A stretch of DNA of 64,000 bases from an uncultured Bacteroidota bacterium (GTDB taxonomy: Bacteria > Bacteroidota > Bacteroidia > Chitinophagales > Chitinophagaceae), in the NCBI GenBank assembly GCA_903837525.1, contig CAILUU010000020.1:1-64000 (forward strand), in the 5' to 3' direction. The stretch's first letter is position 1. Every line of letters starts with the position of its first letter. Shown here one piece after another: positions 9,282 through 17,689 of this stretch. The position numbers and the translations under genes were made by a program. The notes beneath the pieces are model-generated. The model saw only the letters and a list, made by a program, of their open reading frames with translations, was not told the DNA's origin and ran no database searches.

Positions 9282-9872
9282 TTAATAGTCCCAATTAATT
9301 TTTACTTCTTTATCAACTACAAAACTTCCATCGGCATTACTAGTTAAATAAACCATTTTGCAATTGGCATTACTATTCCAGGTAAGTTGTGTAGTTTTAG
9401 TTGTTTTTGTTTTTACTAAATAAATACGTTTTACATTGCCTGTTTCAGGCTCTATGTAAACGGTCCAACTGCTTAAACTTAAGGAATCGGGTAATTTTTT
9501 TATAGGCTCATAGGTAAGGGTTACAGCATCTAAACTTTGGTCAACAAATTTTTTCTCTAAAAATAATTGAATCAAATTAGTTGAATCAATTTCTGGAGTA
9601 AGAAATTCATTTATTGCACTAGGTAAGTCTTCTATTTTTAGCCAGCTACTATCTTTTTTATCCCCTTCAATAAGGTACTGAATTGGATTTAAGCCTTTTT
9701 CTTTTATGGAATAAAGTTGCCCTTTAATATAAATTGTAACTGGGAAAAAGCGTTGCTTAGCTAAAGAATCTGTTGTTATGCTATTTGCAGTTAGGGGTAT
9801 CTTTTTTTCATTTGTTGTACAACTGTTTAACAAAAGCATAAACGCACCTAAAATGGGGACATAAAATTTCAT
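9282..9872 (-). CDS. Hypothetical lipoprotein
   Basis: A 196-residue protein with a lipoprotein signal (LLLNSC, Cys18), so probably anchored in the envelope. The mature part is hydrophilic, with no motif I can name; it includes a PVTIYIKGQLYSI segment near residue 46 and a C-terminal run of alternating polar and hydrophobic strands (WTVYIEPETGNVKRIYLV, MVYLTSNADGSF). This may be a beta-rich fold. It lies 7 nt before uvrC and 80 nt after the barrel gene on the same strand, so it may share their transcript. No function is assigned. Confidence 0.7.
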   Translation of the reverse strand: MKFYVPILGAFMLLLNSCTTNEKKIPLTANSITTDSLAKQRFFPVTIYIKGQLYSIKEKGLNPIQYLIEGDKKDSSWLKIEDLPSAINEFLTPEIDSTNLIQLFLEKKFVDQSLDAVTLTYEPIKKLPDSLSLSSWTVYIEPETGNVKRIYLVKTKTTKTTQLTWNSNANCKMVYLTSNADGSFVVDKEVKINWDY

Positions 9873-9952
9873 ACGTAAAATTAAACTATACTGTTGTAAA
9901 TAAAAAACTGGGAAAGCTTTGGCTTCCCCAGTAGTATGTTAAAAAGAGTTTG

Positions 9953-11455
9953 TTAAAAGCTTTTTGATACGCCAACTTTAAAACCAATATTATATAGTTT
10001 TTCTGAAACAGCTATATTTTTGTTATGGGTACTAAACAATTGGTATCTAAATTGTGGGCCAGCTAAAAAGTTTAAATCGCCAACTTTGTAATTAATGTAG
10101 GCCTCTGCAGCAGTATTCATATTAAATCTTCTTAATAAATAGGATTCATTTACGTAATATTTTCTATCCGAAGAGATTACATTTGGTTTACCGCCAAATA
10201 CATACGTTGGTTGTACAGATCCGCCAACAAATAAATCAAACCTTGCTTTATCTAAAACTTTATAATACCCACCCAACGGAATAGAAAGTTGATAAGTGGT
10301 GTTATGTATTTTATCAATAGCGTTAGTATTGTTAGCAATATAACTAGCTACTGAGCTATACTCAACTGCTTGGGTAGTAGGGTTAATAGTTGCTAAAGTA
10401 GTAGGCGATGGGTGACTTGTAATATTACTAGTGATACCGTAATTCGTTAAATTTAATTGTAATCCAGCTTTTAATTTTACTCGTTTTGAAGTTGCATAGG
10501 CAATATTAAAACCAGTTTCTATATTTAATGCAGCGTTATGCTTCATTGGATTAGCAGCATCAAAATTTGTTGCTCCAATTGTAGGTATGGTTGTATTTGC
10601 TAAAAAAGGGTTAGCATCATATTGTGGGCCAGGGCTCATAGTTCTATAGCCTATACTAGGTGTTGCATAAAATTCCATGCTAGCATTTTTCATCCAATTC
10701 TTCTTCTTTGCATTTTTTTGTTTTGATGCCTCTTGTACAGCTAAATTTAAATTATCTTTTTTGCTTTGTTGCCTAATTTTATTTTCGTTTTGTGGTGATT
10801 TAGTAACAACGCTTTGAAACATATTTTTTGTAGTTGTAACTACCCCATTGTTATTTTTTAATTCGTTGGTAATAAACTCATCAATAGTAGTATTTTCTGA
10901 TGAGGCCTCAATTTTAGTTATACTTGCATCGGTTTGTTTTATACTTGCTTTAGTAACTGAAAGTTTATTTGTTATTGCACCAGAATTTTGTGTTGGGTTA
11001 GTAGTTACAACATAAAAACTAGTAATACTTGCTTTTTTACTATTAACGTTACTTTCTTCACGACTATAGGTAGGTGAACTTACTTTGTTACTGCTAGCTA
11101 CTGAAGTAGACAATGTAGTAGGATTATTATTATTTTTGTTGTTAATTAGTTCTTTTGAGCTATTTATTGAGGTAACTTCTTGTGTATTTTTATTTTCTAA
11201 AGTGGCTAGTATAGTATTATTTTGAGTAGTCTTTTTTTCTGAAGATAAACTAGTAGTAGGGTCAGTATTTTCGTAACCAATAAATAACACTCCCGTAAAT
11301 AAAATTAAACACATAAGCACCGAAGGCCATTTACGACTAGGATGCAAATCGTTATAAATACTGTGCCAAACTCTTTTTGAAGGAATCATTTTAAAGTCAT
11401 CGGCACTTTCCTTTATAAAGCGTTCAAAATTATTTGTATATATTCTCTTTTCCAT
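9953..11455 (-). CDS. Anti-sigma-like N-terminus fused to outer-membrane beta-barrel domain
   Basis: About 500 residues in three parts. A short, charged N-terminus (FERFIKESADDFKMIPS, then RVWHSIYNDLHPSRKWPS) would face the cytoplasm. One membrane helix follows (VLMCLILFTGVLFIGY, residues about 47-62). Then comes a 180-residue disordered region rich in Ser, Thr, Asn and Lys, and a C-terminal domain from about 250 with repeated amphipathic strands ending in VGVSKSF, as in PorT/OmpA-like barrels. It begins 33 nt after an ECF sigma gene. I infer that the N-terminus binds the sigma factor and the protein spans the envelope. The start is the ATG at 11455; a TTG nine bases upstream is less likely. 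Confidence 0.7.
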   Translation of the reverse strand: MEKRIYTNNFERFIKESADDFKMIPSKRVWHSIYNDLHPSRKWPSVLMCLILFTGVLFIGYENTDPTTSLSSEKKTTQNNTILATLENKNTQEVTSINSSKELINNKNNNNPTTLSTSVASSNKVSSPTYSREESNVNSKKASITSFYVVTTNPTQNSGAITNKLSVTKASIKQTDASITKIEASSENTTIDEFITNELKNNNGVVTTTKNMFQSVVTKSPQNENKIRQQSKKDNLNLAVQEASKQKNAKKKNWMKNASMEFYATPSIGYRTMSPGPQYDANPFLANTTIPTIGATNFDAANPMKHNAALNIETGFNIAYATSKRVKLKAGLQLNLTNYGITSNITSHPSPTTLATINPTTQAVEYSSVASYIANNTNAIDKIHNTTYQLSIPLGGYYKVLDKARFDLFVGGSVQPTYVFGGKPNVISSDRKYYVNESYLLRRFNMNTAAEAYINYKVGDLNFLAGPQFRYQLFSTHNKNIAVSEKLYNIGFKVGVSKSF

Positions 11456-11487
11456 TAGGCACAAAAACAGTTAGGTAATCCAAGTAT

Positions 11488-12069
11488 TTATCTTGGTGCA
11501 ACTGCAGCTTGATAAATAATTTTTTCTTTTGGTTTTAGTATTATTTTTTTTCTTATTAAAATTTCTTCTAGCATTGATTTAGCTCTTGTATATTGACTTC
11601 GGCTAGTACTTTCTTCTATATCTAACAACATACCAATCTCCTTATGAGAAAAGCCTTCAATAGCATAAAGATTTAAAACCGTTCTGTACCCAAGTGGTAA
11701 TAATCTAATGCACTCAACCACTTGTTTGGCTTGCATTATTGAAGGAATCATATCTTCTCTTATGTGCAAGCCGTTTGCGTAAGCAATATCTAAACTATCC
11801 GAAAACTTTTTATTCTTTTTTAAAACATTTATACAAGTGTGTACTACAATTCTTCTTATCCAGCCCTCTAGCGATCCTTCGTTTCTATACTGAAACATTT
11901 GTGTGTATACTTTTACAAATCCTTCTTGTAACATATCTTCAGCATCTTCTCTATTTTTTGCAAAGCGATAACACACACTTAGCATTCGGGGGCTAAATCG
12001 ATTATACAAAGCCTCTTGGGCAGATGCATTATTTTTAAGACATCCAGCTATCATTAGCTCTTCAGTCAT
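11488..12069 (-). CDS. ECF-type RNA polymerase sigma factor
   Basis: A 193-residue sigma-70 factor of the extracytoplasmic-function class. Region 2 shows NRFSPRMLSVCYRFAKNRED and AEDMLQEGFVKVY (residues about 23-55). Region 4 shows LLPLGYRTVLNLYAIEGFSH followed by KEIGMLLDIEESTSRSQYTR (about 122-165), the helix-turn-helix for the -35 element. A basic tail follows. It would direct core polymerase to a small envelope-related regulon. The next gene downstream on the same strand is the probable anti-sigma/barrel protein, the usual arrangement for a signal relay. Confidence 0.9.
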   Translation of the reverse strand: MTEELMIAGCLKNNASAQEALYNRFSPRMLSVCYRFAKNREDAEDMLQEGFVKVYTQMFQYRNEGSLEGWIRRIVVHTCINVLKKNKKFSDSLDIAYANGLHIREDMIPSIMQAKQVVECIRLLPLGYRTVLNLYAIEGFSHKEIGMLLDIEESTSRSQYTRAKSMLEEILIRKKIILKPKEKIIYQAAVAPR

Positions 12070-12130
12070 ATAAATTATTTAGTTTCCTTAAAATTAGGAC
12101 AATTTTTGGTGTGAATATGCTGCTTAATAA

Positions 12131-12163
12131 AAAAGGATCAAATTTTAACATTTGACCCTTTAT
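12131..12163 (-). terminator. Terminator after the haem-type TonB receptor
   Basis: On the minus strand AAGGGTCAAAT pairs with ATTTGATCCTT around a short loop, with one non-Watson-Crick position, and is followed by a T run. It lies 29 nt past the receptor stop codon and separates it from the sigma factor gene. Confidence 0.7.
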
Positions 12164-12191
12164 TAAACTTAAACTATTGATAATTAGCAGA

Positions 12192-14486
12192 TTAAAAATT
12201 ACTTCGGAGTGCAATAATAAAACTTCTGCCTGGTGCCGAAAAGCCAGAAGCAAAATATCGGTAATTTCTATCAAAAAAATTTTCTACACCAAGTTGTACC
12301 TGAAAACCCTTTTTTGCAGTAATGGTAGTTTTAATATTTGTTGTTAACCAGCTTGGCATCCCATCTGCAGTGGCATATTGTGCATTATCTTCTCCATCGG
12401 CGTTATACTCATCAAGTTTTTTCCACCCATTGTATAACAAATAAAACTCTGCATTTATTTTTTTATATTGATAAGTAATACTTGTTTTTCCTAAAGTTGG
12501 TGGAATATGATCCAATGGTTTACGACCTACTTTTTTACTGACTAAACTGTACGATCCATTAGTTTGCTTTTCGTAAATACTAGAGTTCTTTGTATTATCT
12601 GTAATAAAATATCCTTTTGTATAGGTTAGCGTACTTCTTATGATCAAGTTTTTTATTACTTCAGCATCTACACCAACACTAAAGCCATACACATTGGCTT
12701 TGTTTATATTTTGATTTGCTAATACTTGGCTTTTAACACCATTGTATAAAATAGAGTCTTGTCCGTTTAATTTATAAGGTGCTTTTAGTATAGCATTTCT
12801 AAATAAATTGTAAAAACTTGTAAACTCAAAAGTTATTTTGTTATCAATCTTTTGCATAAAACTAATATCAATATTATACGTATACTCTGGTTTTATAGCT
12901 GCATTAGGAACTACCACTTGGCTTGCTAATGTGCTGCTTTCAAATACTTTTGCCAAATCATCAATGTTTGGGGCCCTAAATGCAGATGAAATAGCAAGCT
13001 TTATACTTGTATTTTTAGTGTGATTGTATACCAAGCCTATATTGCCTGTAACTGCAAAATTAGTTTGCGTAATAGCAGTATCTGGTAAGTTAAAAAATGA
13101 GTTATCTAACACATTACTTTTTAAACGTACGGCTTGTAAACGAATACCATCGTTTAGTATTAATTTTTTATTATTGAAATGATGGGTGTGTTGTGCATAC
13201 ACACCAAAATTATTTAGTGTATTTTTTCCATCCGGATAACGAGTGTCTAATTTTGAAACAACGCCTGTATTTAAATTTTTGAGTGTAGCGGCAGATTTTA
13301 CGTCATTCAATTGCATATCTAAACCAACTGTTAATTCGTTGTTTGTCCACTTTTTTATTGCATTTAGTGTTGTGCCAAAAACGTTTACTTTTTCTATTCT
13401 ACTTTCAAATCTATCGTAGCGTTTAAACTCTCTTGTTTGCCTACTTTCTTCAATGGCTTGATAATTAATATTGGCCTTGATACTATTAAAAAAACCTTTT
13501 GTATTTGCATCAAAAGTGTAAGCACCCATTACCCTTTTTTGAGGGCCATAATACCATTGGGCAAAGCGTAAAGTTGTTCCAATGCTACCACCAAAGTTTC
13601 TGGTGTCTTGTAGCCTATCGTACCTAGGTACATTGTTGCTGTTAGAGATTTGCAAATTTAAAGAATGACTTATTTTATTTGATGGGTTATATAAAATTTT
13701 TTGAGTAATATCCCATTGTTTGTAGCCAGAAAATTTTTGAACTCTATCCTCCTCATTAATCAATAAAGTATCTATACCATTGATCGTGGCTACATAGGTA
13801 CTTCTTCTTCCAAAATTTGGATACTTACGATTATAGGAATCACCCATTTTCATATCGCCAAAGTCGCTAAAATTATATAGTTGCATCCAAGCAATTTTTT
13901 TATTGCCAATACTAGCATCTACATGTATTGTTTTTTCATTATTACTAGTATTGTGTCTTACAAATCCTGTACCTACAACTAACGTGTTAGTTGTTGAAGA
14001 AAGAATGGGTGCTTTAGTTATTAAATGCACAATTCCGCCTAAAGCATCGCTACCGTAAATGGTGCTAGATGGACCATACATTACTTCTACTCGGCTTAAA
14101 GAATTTTGATCGGTTGTTATTGCATTTTGTAGATGCCCACTTCTATAAATTGCGTTATTCATTCTTACTCCATCAATAACTAGTAAGACTCTACTAGCTT
14201 CAAATCCACGTATTACAGGACTACTACCGCCTTGCTGGCTTTTTTGTACAAATATTTTACCCGTATTTAGTAATAAATCTCCAATGTTTTGTGTATTGGC
14301 GTCTGCAATTGTTTTTGATGTAAGCACATCAATTTTTTGTGCTATATTTTTTTTACTTTGAGATATATTACTTGCAGAAATAACGACTTCCTCTAAACTA
14401 ATCTCTTTTTTTGTTGAGTCTATTTGTTGTGCAATACTTGTATGCATTTGGATAAATGCAATAGCAAGTATATAAAGTTTTTTCAT
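12192..14486 (-). CDS. TonB-dependent outer-membrane receptor, haem/haemoglobin type
   Basis: A 764-residue receptor that imports a large ligand through a gated 22-strand barrel with energy from TonB. A signal peptide ends near SIAQ. The plug domain (about 45-160) has IRGFEASRVLLVIDGVRMNN and RSGHLQNAIT, then VEVMYGPSSTIYGSDALGG, a pattern seen in haemoglobin/transferrin-type receptors. The barrel fills the remainder and ends in an aromatic residue (ALRSNF). The nearby haem-binding-domain gene supports haem as ligand, but specificity is inferred. A dyad AATTGT-aaa-ACAATT (14509-14523) lies 23 nt before the start and may be an operator. Confidence 0.88.
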   Translation of the reverse strand: MKKLYILAIAFIQMHTSIAQQIDSTKKEISLEEVVISASNISQSKKNIAQKIDVLTSKTIADANTQNIGDLLLNTGKIFVQKSQQGGSSPVIRGFEASRVLLVIDGVRMNNAIYRSGHLQNAITTDQNSLSRVEVMYGPSSTIYGSDALGGIVHLITKAPILSSTTNTLVVGTGFVRHNTSNNEKTIHVDASIGNKKIAWMQLYNFSDFGDMKMGDSYNRKYPNFGRRSTYVATINGIDTLLINEEDRVQKFSGYKQWDITQKILYNPSNKISHSLNLQISNSNNVPRYDRLQDTRNFGGSIGTTLRFAQWYYGPQKRVMGAYTFDANTKGFFNSIKANINYQAIEESRQTREFKRYDRFESRIEKVNVFGTTLNAIKKWTNNELTVGLDMQLNDVKSAATLKNLNTGVVSKLDTRYPDGKNTLNNFGVYAQHTHHFNNKKLILNDGIRLQAVRLKSNVLDNSFFNLPDTAITQTNFAVTGNIGLVYNHTKNTSIKLAISSAFRAPNIDDLAKVFESSTLASQVVVPNAAIKPEYTYNIDISFMQKIDNKITFEFTSFYNLFRNAILKAPYKLNGQDSILYNGVKSQVLANQNINKANVYGFSVGVDAEVIKNLIIRSTLTYTKGYFITDNTKNSSIYEKQTNGSYSLVSKKVGRKPLDHIPPTLGKTSITYQYKKINAEFYLLYNGWKKLDEYNADGEDNAQYATADGMPSWLTTNIKTTITAKKGFQVQLGVENFFDRNYRYFASGFSAPGRSFIIALRSNF

Positions 14487-14508
14487 TTATACTTTTTGAT
14501 AATAAAAA

Positions 14509-14523
14509 AATTGTAAAACAATT
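14509..14523. promoter_or_regulatory. Dyad upstream of the haem-type TonB receptor
   Basis: AATTGT and ACAATT flank AAA, a perfect 6-bp dyad just before the receptor start on the minus strand. It could bind a regulator such as a Fur-family protein, but no regulator gene is adjacent and the arms are AT-rich. Confidence 0.25.
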
Positions 14524-14554
14524 TATCGCTCTACATTTTTAAAAATAAAAATTA

Positions 14555-15070
14555 TCAAAGCGTATTTGGTGGGGGAGTAGCAATTTCTATACTTACCGTT
14601 AATATATTTTGTGTAGGTATAAAATATTTTATTTTGGGCGATAAAAAAAATAGCAGTAGCAGATTTGAATTGTTTTGGGAGAGTAGTAGTGCAGGTGAAA
14701 GAAATTGAGTTATTAAGAGGTGCAAAGGCTTATCCGTATTACTTTGATTGCCTAAAGCCAAGAATAATTTTTGCTTTATTTCTTTTTCTGCACTATCAAA
14801 TAAGCCACTTATTACTAACGAATCATTTTTTTGTGTTACTTCTTTTACATCAAATAACTCACCCTGTACAATTAATTCTTTCCCTTGCTCCATCCAGTGT
14901 ATGTTCTTTTTTAAAAGCGTAATGGTTAATAACGAACACGCTTCAAGTTTTTCCTCCATTTCCGCTTTAATGCATTGTTGTTTTACTAAAAAATAAACAC
15001 AAACTAGCATGGGCATTAAAACCATTGTTAGTAAAGGAAAAGCAAAAATATTTTTATTGTATTTAAACAT
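14555..15070 (-). CDS. Small single-helix membrane protein, unknown function
   Basis: A 171-residue protein with one strong N-terminal membrane helix (LLTMVLMPMLVCVYFLVKQQ, about 14-33). The domain after it begins with a KAEMEEKLEACSL helix and continues through beta-like segments such as KELIVQGELFDV and SLVISGLFD, ending in a hydrophobic stretch and Pro-rich tail. I do not recognise a family. It lies 19 nt after the haem-binding protein gene and 68 nt before the haem-type receptor, so a role linked to that receptor is a fair guess. Its sequence resembles the small accessory proteins often found before such receptors in Bacteroidota. Confidence 0.6.
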   Translation of the reverse strand: MFKYNKNIFAFPLLTMVLMPMLVCVYFLVKQQCIKAEMEEKLEACSLLTITLLKKNIHWMEQGKELIVQGELFDVKEVTQKNDSLVISGLFDSAEKEIKQKLFLALGNQSNTDKPLHLLITQFLSPALLLSQNNSNLLLLFFLSPKIKYFIPTQNILTVSIEIATPPPNTL

Positions 15071-15089
15071 TTAACTGCACTTATTTTGC

Positions 15090-15593
15090 TTAGGGTTGGG
15101 TTGGTCGCTTTTTTAAACTATCCGCTGGGTAATGTGCTTCTATACTATCTCTTAATGCATTAGCCCAATTGGTAATTATTTCTTTTTGTTGAGTATTAAG
15201 TTTCGCCTTTTTATGTATGTAGGTATAGGATTCTAGGGGCATTTCATTTTCACTAATTTCATTGCTTATTTCTTCTAGTTTTTTATATTGCCGCCCAATT
15301 TTATAACTACTAAACATACTAAAATTTAATTCTTTTTTACCCTCTTTTATATGATCATTTAGCCACCAAGCTATTGGCTGTATATTGGCGTACCACGGGT
15401 AATTAGTATGGTTACTGTGGCAATCGTAGCAACTTGTTACTAAAATAGTTTGCACCTCATTTGGTACTGCATATTTTGTTGTAATGTCGTTTTCAGCAAG
15501 GTCTTTACTATTATTTTTTGTTGGTCGTATAAATTGAATAACAATAAACGCTATTAATAAAATTTGTGCAAATCGTTTCAATATTAATTTCAT
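15090..15593 (-). CDS. Haem-binding domain protein (CXXCH)
   Basis: A 167-residue protein with an N-terminal membrane helix or uncleaved signal (residues 5-24) and one c-type haem attachment motif, CYDCHS (about 55-60), followed by NYPWYANIQPIAWWLNDHI and KEGKKELNFSMFSSY. This layout matches the haem-binding domain family of Bacteroidota (PF14376 in my memory), which holds a single covalent haem in the periplasm. It starts 9 nt after gpmI on the same strand and precedes the haem-receptor pair. The role may be electron transfer or redox sensing; the substrate is unknown. Confidence 0.82.
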   Translation of the reverse strand: MKLILKRFAQILLIAFIVIQFIRPTKNNSKDLAENDITTKYAVPNEVQTILVTSCYDCHSNHTNYPWYANIQPIAWWLNDHIKEGKKELNFSMFSSYKIGRQYKKLEEISNEISENEMPLESYTYIHKKAKLNTQQKEIITNWANALRDSIEAHYPADSLKKRPTQP

Positions 15594-15602
15594 AAAATAA
15601 AT

Positions 15603-17117
15603 TTAAGTGGTCAAACAATTCCCTGTCATTTCTTTTGGTATAGGTAAGCCCATCATAGTTAAGATAGTGGGTGCAATATCGCCTAATTTCCCTTGTTTAA
15701 TTGTTCCTTTCCATTGGGCATCTAGTACAAATAAAGGAACTAGGTTTAACGTATGTGCTGTATTAGGGCTACCATCTTCATTTATCATATAATCGCTATT
15801 GCCATGGTCGGCGGTTAAAAAAATGGTATAGTTATTTGCTAGGGCAGCTGTAACTACTTTTTCTACACAACTATCTACGGTTTCAACAGCTTTTATTACC
15901 GCACTCCATACGCCTGTGTGCCCAACCATATCTGCATTTGCAAAGTTTAAGCAAATGAAATCTGTAGGGTTGTTTTGTAGTTCATTTACAATAGTAGTTG
16001 TTAATTCATTAGCACTCATTTCTGGTTGCAAATCGTACGTAGCTACTTTTGGCGAGGGAGTCATTAATCGTTTTTCGCCAACAAAAGGCGTTTCTCTCCC
16101 CCCACTAAAAAAGAAACTTACGTGTGGGTATTTTTCTGTTTCGGCAATACGAATTTGTGTTTTGCCCTGTTGTTCCAAAACTTCGCCAAGTGTATTTTTT
16201 AAATCATCGTTTTCAAAAACTACGTGTACGTTTTTAAACGTTTGATCGTATTGTGTAAGTGTTGTGTAGTGCAAGTTTAATTTGTGCATTCCAAATTCTA
16301 CAAAATCATGTTGCGTAAGTACGTCGGTAATTTCTCTACATCGATCTGTTCTAAAATTAAAACAAATAACAACATCATCATTTTTTATAGGTTGATAGCT
16401 TTTTAAATTTATAATTGGTTTTATAAATTCATCTGTAACATTATTTTGGTAAGATGTTTCTATACTATCAAAAATAGAATTGGATTGTTCGCCAATACCG
16501 TTTACCAATGCATCATACGCTAACTTTACTCTTTCCCATCTTTTATCTCTATCCATTGCAAAATACCTACCAGTAACACTTGCAATTTTACCTGTTGTAT
16601 TATCTAAATGCTTTTGTAAATCTGTTAAATAAGCCAACCCACTTTTTGGGTCAGTATCTCTACCATCAGTAAAAGCATGTATATGTACATTGGTAAAGTT
16701 TTGTGCCACACAAATTGTTGTTAAAGCTTTTAAATGATTTAGGTGGGAGTGTACGCCACCATTGCTTACTAAACCAATTAAGTGCAACGGTTTATTGTTT
16801 TGTTTAGCATAAGTAATAGCGTTTAATAAGATTTTGTTTTTAGCAAATTCTCCCGTTTTAACCGCTACATTTATACGTTGTAACTCTTGGTAAACTATTC
16901 TGCCAGCGCCTAAGTTTAAATGCCCAACTTCGCTATTACCCATTTGCCCTTCTGGTAAGCCAACTTCTTCGCCACAAGTTACCAAAGTGGTATTTGGGTA
17001 TTGGGTGTATAAAGAGCTTACAAAGGGCGTTTTAGCATGTTGTATAGCATCACTCTTGTGTATTTTTCCTAAACCCCATCCATCCATAATTATCAACATT
17101 ACTCGTTTACTTATCAT
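15603..17117 (-). CDS. gpmI: 2,3-Bisphosphoglycerate-independent phosphoglycerate mutase
   Basis: GpmI interconverts 3- and 2-phosphoglycerate in glycolysis using two Mn ions and a phosphoserine. At 504 residues it has full length. The N-terminal metal motif IIMDGWG (about 9-15) is followed by the catalytic Ser62 in GNSEVGHLNLGAGR. The transferase domain shows HIHAFTDGRDTDP and the arginine pair of FNFRTDR. The C-terminal metal ligands lie in NFANADMVGHTG and FLTADHGNSD, and the protein ends in the usual MTGNCL. A near-match to the -7 element (TAGCTTTA) lies 5 nt before the ATG on the minus strand. Confidence 0.97.
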   Translation of the reverse strand: MISKRVMLIIMDGWGLGKIHKSDAIQHAKTPFVSSLYTQYPNTTLVTCGEEVGLPEGQMGNSEVGHLNLGAGRIVYQELQRINVAVKTGEFAKNKILLNAITYAKQNNKPLHLIGLVSNGGVHSHLNHLKALTTICVAQNFTNVHIHAFTDGRDTDPKSGLAYLTDLQKHLDNTTGKIASVTGRYFAMDRDKRWERVKLAYDALVNGIGEQSNSIFDSIETSYQNNVTDEFIKPIINLKSYQPIKNDDVVICFNFRTDRCREITDVLTQHDFVEFGMHKLNLHYTTLTQYDQTFKNVHVVFENDDLKNTLGEVLEQQGKTQIRIAETEKYPHVSFFFSGGRETPFVGEKRLMTPSPKVATYDLQPEMSANELTTTIVNELQNNPTDFICLNFANADMVGHTGVWSAVIKAVETVDSCVEKVVTAALANNYTIFLTADHGNSDYMINEDGSPNTAHTLNLVPLFVLDAQWKGTIKQGKLGDIAPTILTMMGLPIPKEMTGNCLTT

Positions 17118-17200
17118 TTGGTAAAGCTAATTTATTTTATACTATTTTTTTATTTTAACGTTTATTCAGCTACAGTTTTTAACTTTAACTCAACTTGGCA

Positions 17201-17208
17201 TACTTTTG
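17201..17208 (+). promoter_or_regulatory. -7 element before the DUF4783 gene
   Basis: TACTTTTG fits TAnnTTTG and ends 30 nt before the ATG at 17239, giving an ordinary leader. It faces the divergent gpmI start at 17117, so this 121-bp spacer carries promoters for both strands. Confidence 0.5.
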
Positions 17209-17238
17209 GTAAAATAGGATAAGAGTAAAAAAAGCAAC

Positions 17239-17616
17239 ATGAAACAGTTTTTAATTTTAATCTCCATAGTAGGGTTATTTTCCTTTACAAAATCTATTGG
17301 TTTTGATGAAGTTATTATTGCCTTAAAAGAAGGGAATGCTAGTAAAGTGGCTCAACAATTTGATAAAACTGTTGAAATTTCAATTCCAACTAAAAGTGAT
17401 TCTTATAGTAAAACACAGGCCGAAATGATTTTAAAAGACTTTTTTAGTGCCAATGGGGTTAAAAATTTTACCGTTATACACAAGGGAGAAAACAATGGAT
17501 CGAAGTACTGCATAGGAAATTTAATAACCCGTAATGGTACCTTTAGAACAACTATTTATATGAAACAAAAAGCCGATAAACAACTTATACAGGAAATTAG
17601 TTTTGAAGCGGCATAA
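17239..17616 (+). CDS. DUF4783 family secreted protein
   Basis: A 125-residue protein with a signal peptide (to about residue 18). A compact domain follows that resembles the NTF2-like fold of DUF4783: FDEVIIALKEGNASKVAQQF, then DKTVEISIPTKSDSYSKTQA, then EMILKDFF and the strands FTVIHKG, YCIGNL and FRTTIYMK. Members lie directly before nadC in many Bacteroidota, as here. The ligand and role are unknown. A terminator follows at 17640. Confidence 0.82.
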   Translation: MKQFLILISIVGLFSFTKSIGFDEVIIALKEGNASKVAQQFDKTVEISIPTKSDSYSKTQAEMILKDFFSANGVKNFTVIHKGENNGSKYCIGNLITRNGTFRTTIYMKQKADKQLIQEISFEAA

Positions 17617-17639
17617 CTAAAAAATATTTTTTACCAGAT

Positions 17640-17667
17640 AGCTCCAAAATTTTTGGAGCTTTTTTTA
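17640..17667 (+). terminator. Rho-independent terminator after the DUF4783 gene
   Basis: AGCTCCAAAA (17640-17649) pairs perfectly with TTTTGGAGCT (17651-17660) and is followed by seven T. It separates the DUF4783 gene from nadC, which has its own -7 element 11 bp further on. Confidence 0.88.
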
Positions 17668-17677
17668 TGTACTTTCT

Positions 17678-17685
17678 TAGCTTTG
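17678..17685 (+). promoter_or_regulatory. -7 element abutting nadC
   Basis: TAGCTTTG matches TAnnTTTG and ends only 4 nt before the nadC ATG at 17690, directly behind a terminator. The implied transcript would start at or within a base or two of the start codon. Confidence 0.55.
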
Positions 17686-17689
17686 TTTT

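Noticed and set aside
14665-14996. Two plus-strand frames of 82-85 residues
   Set aside because: Both lie opposite the small membrane-protein gene and consist of hydrophobic shadow sequence.
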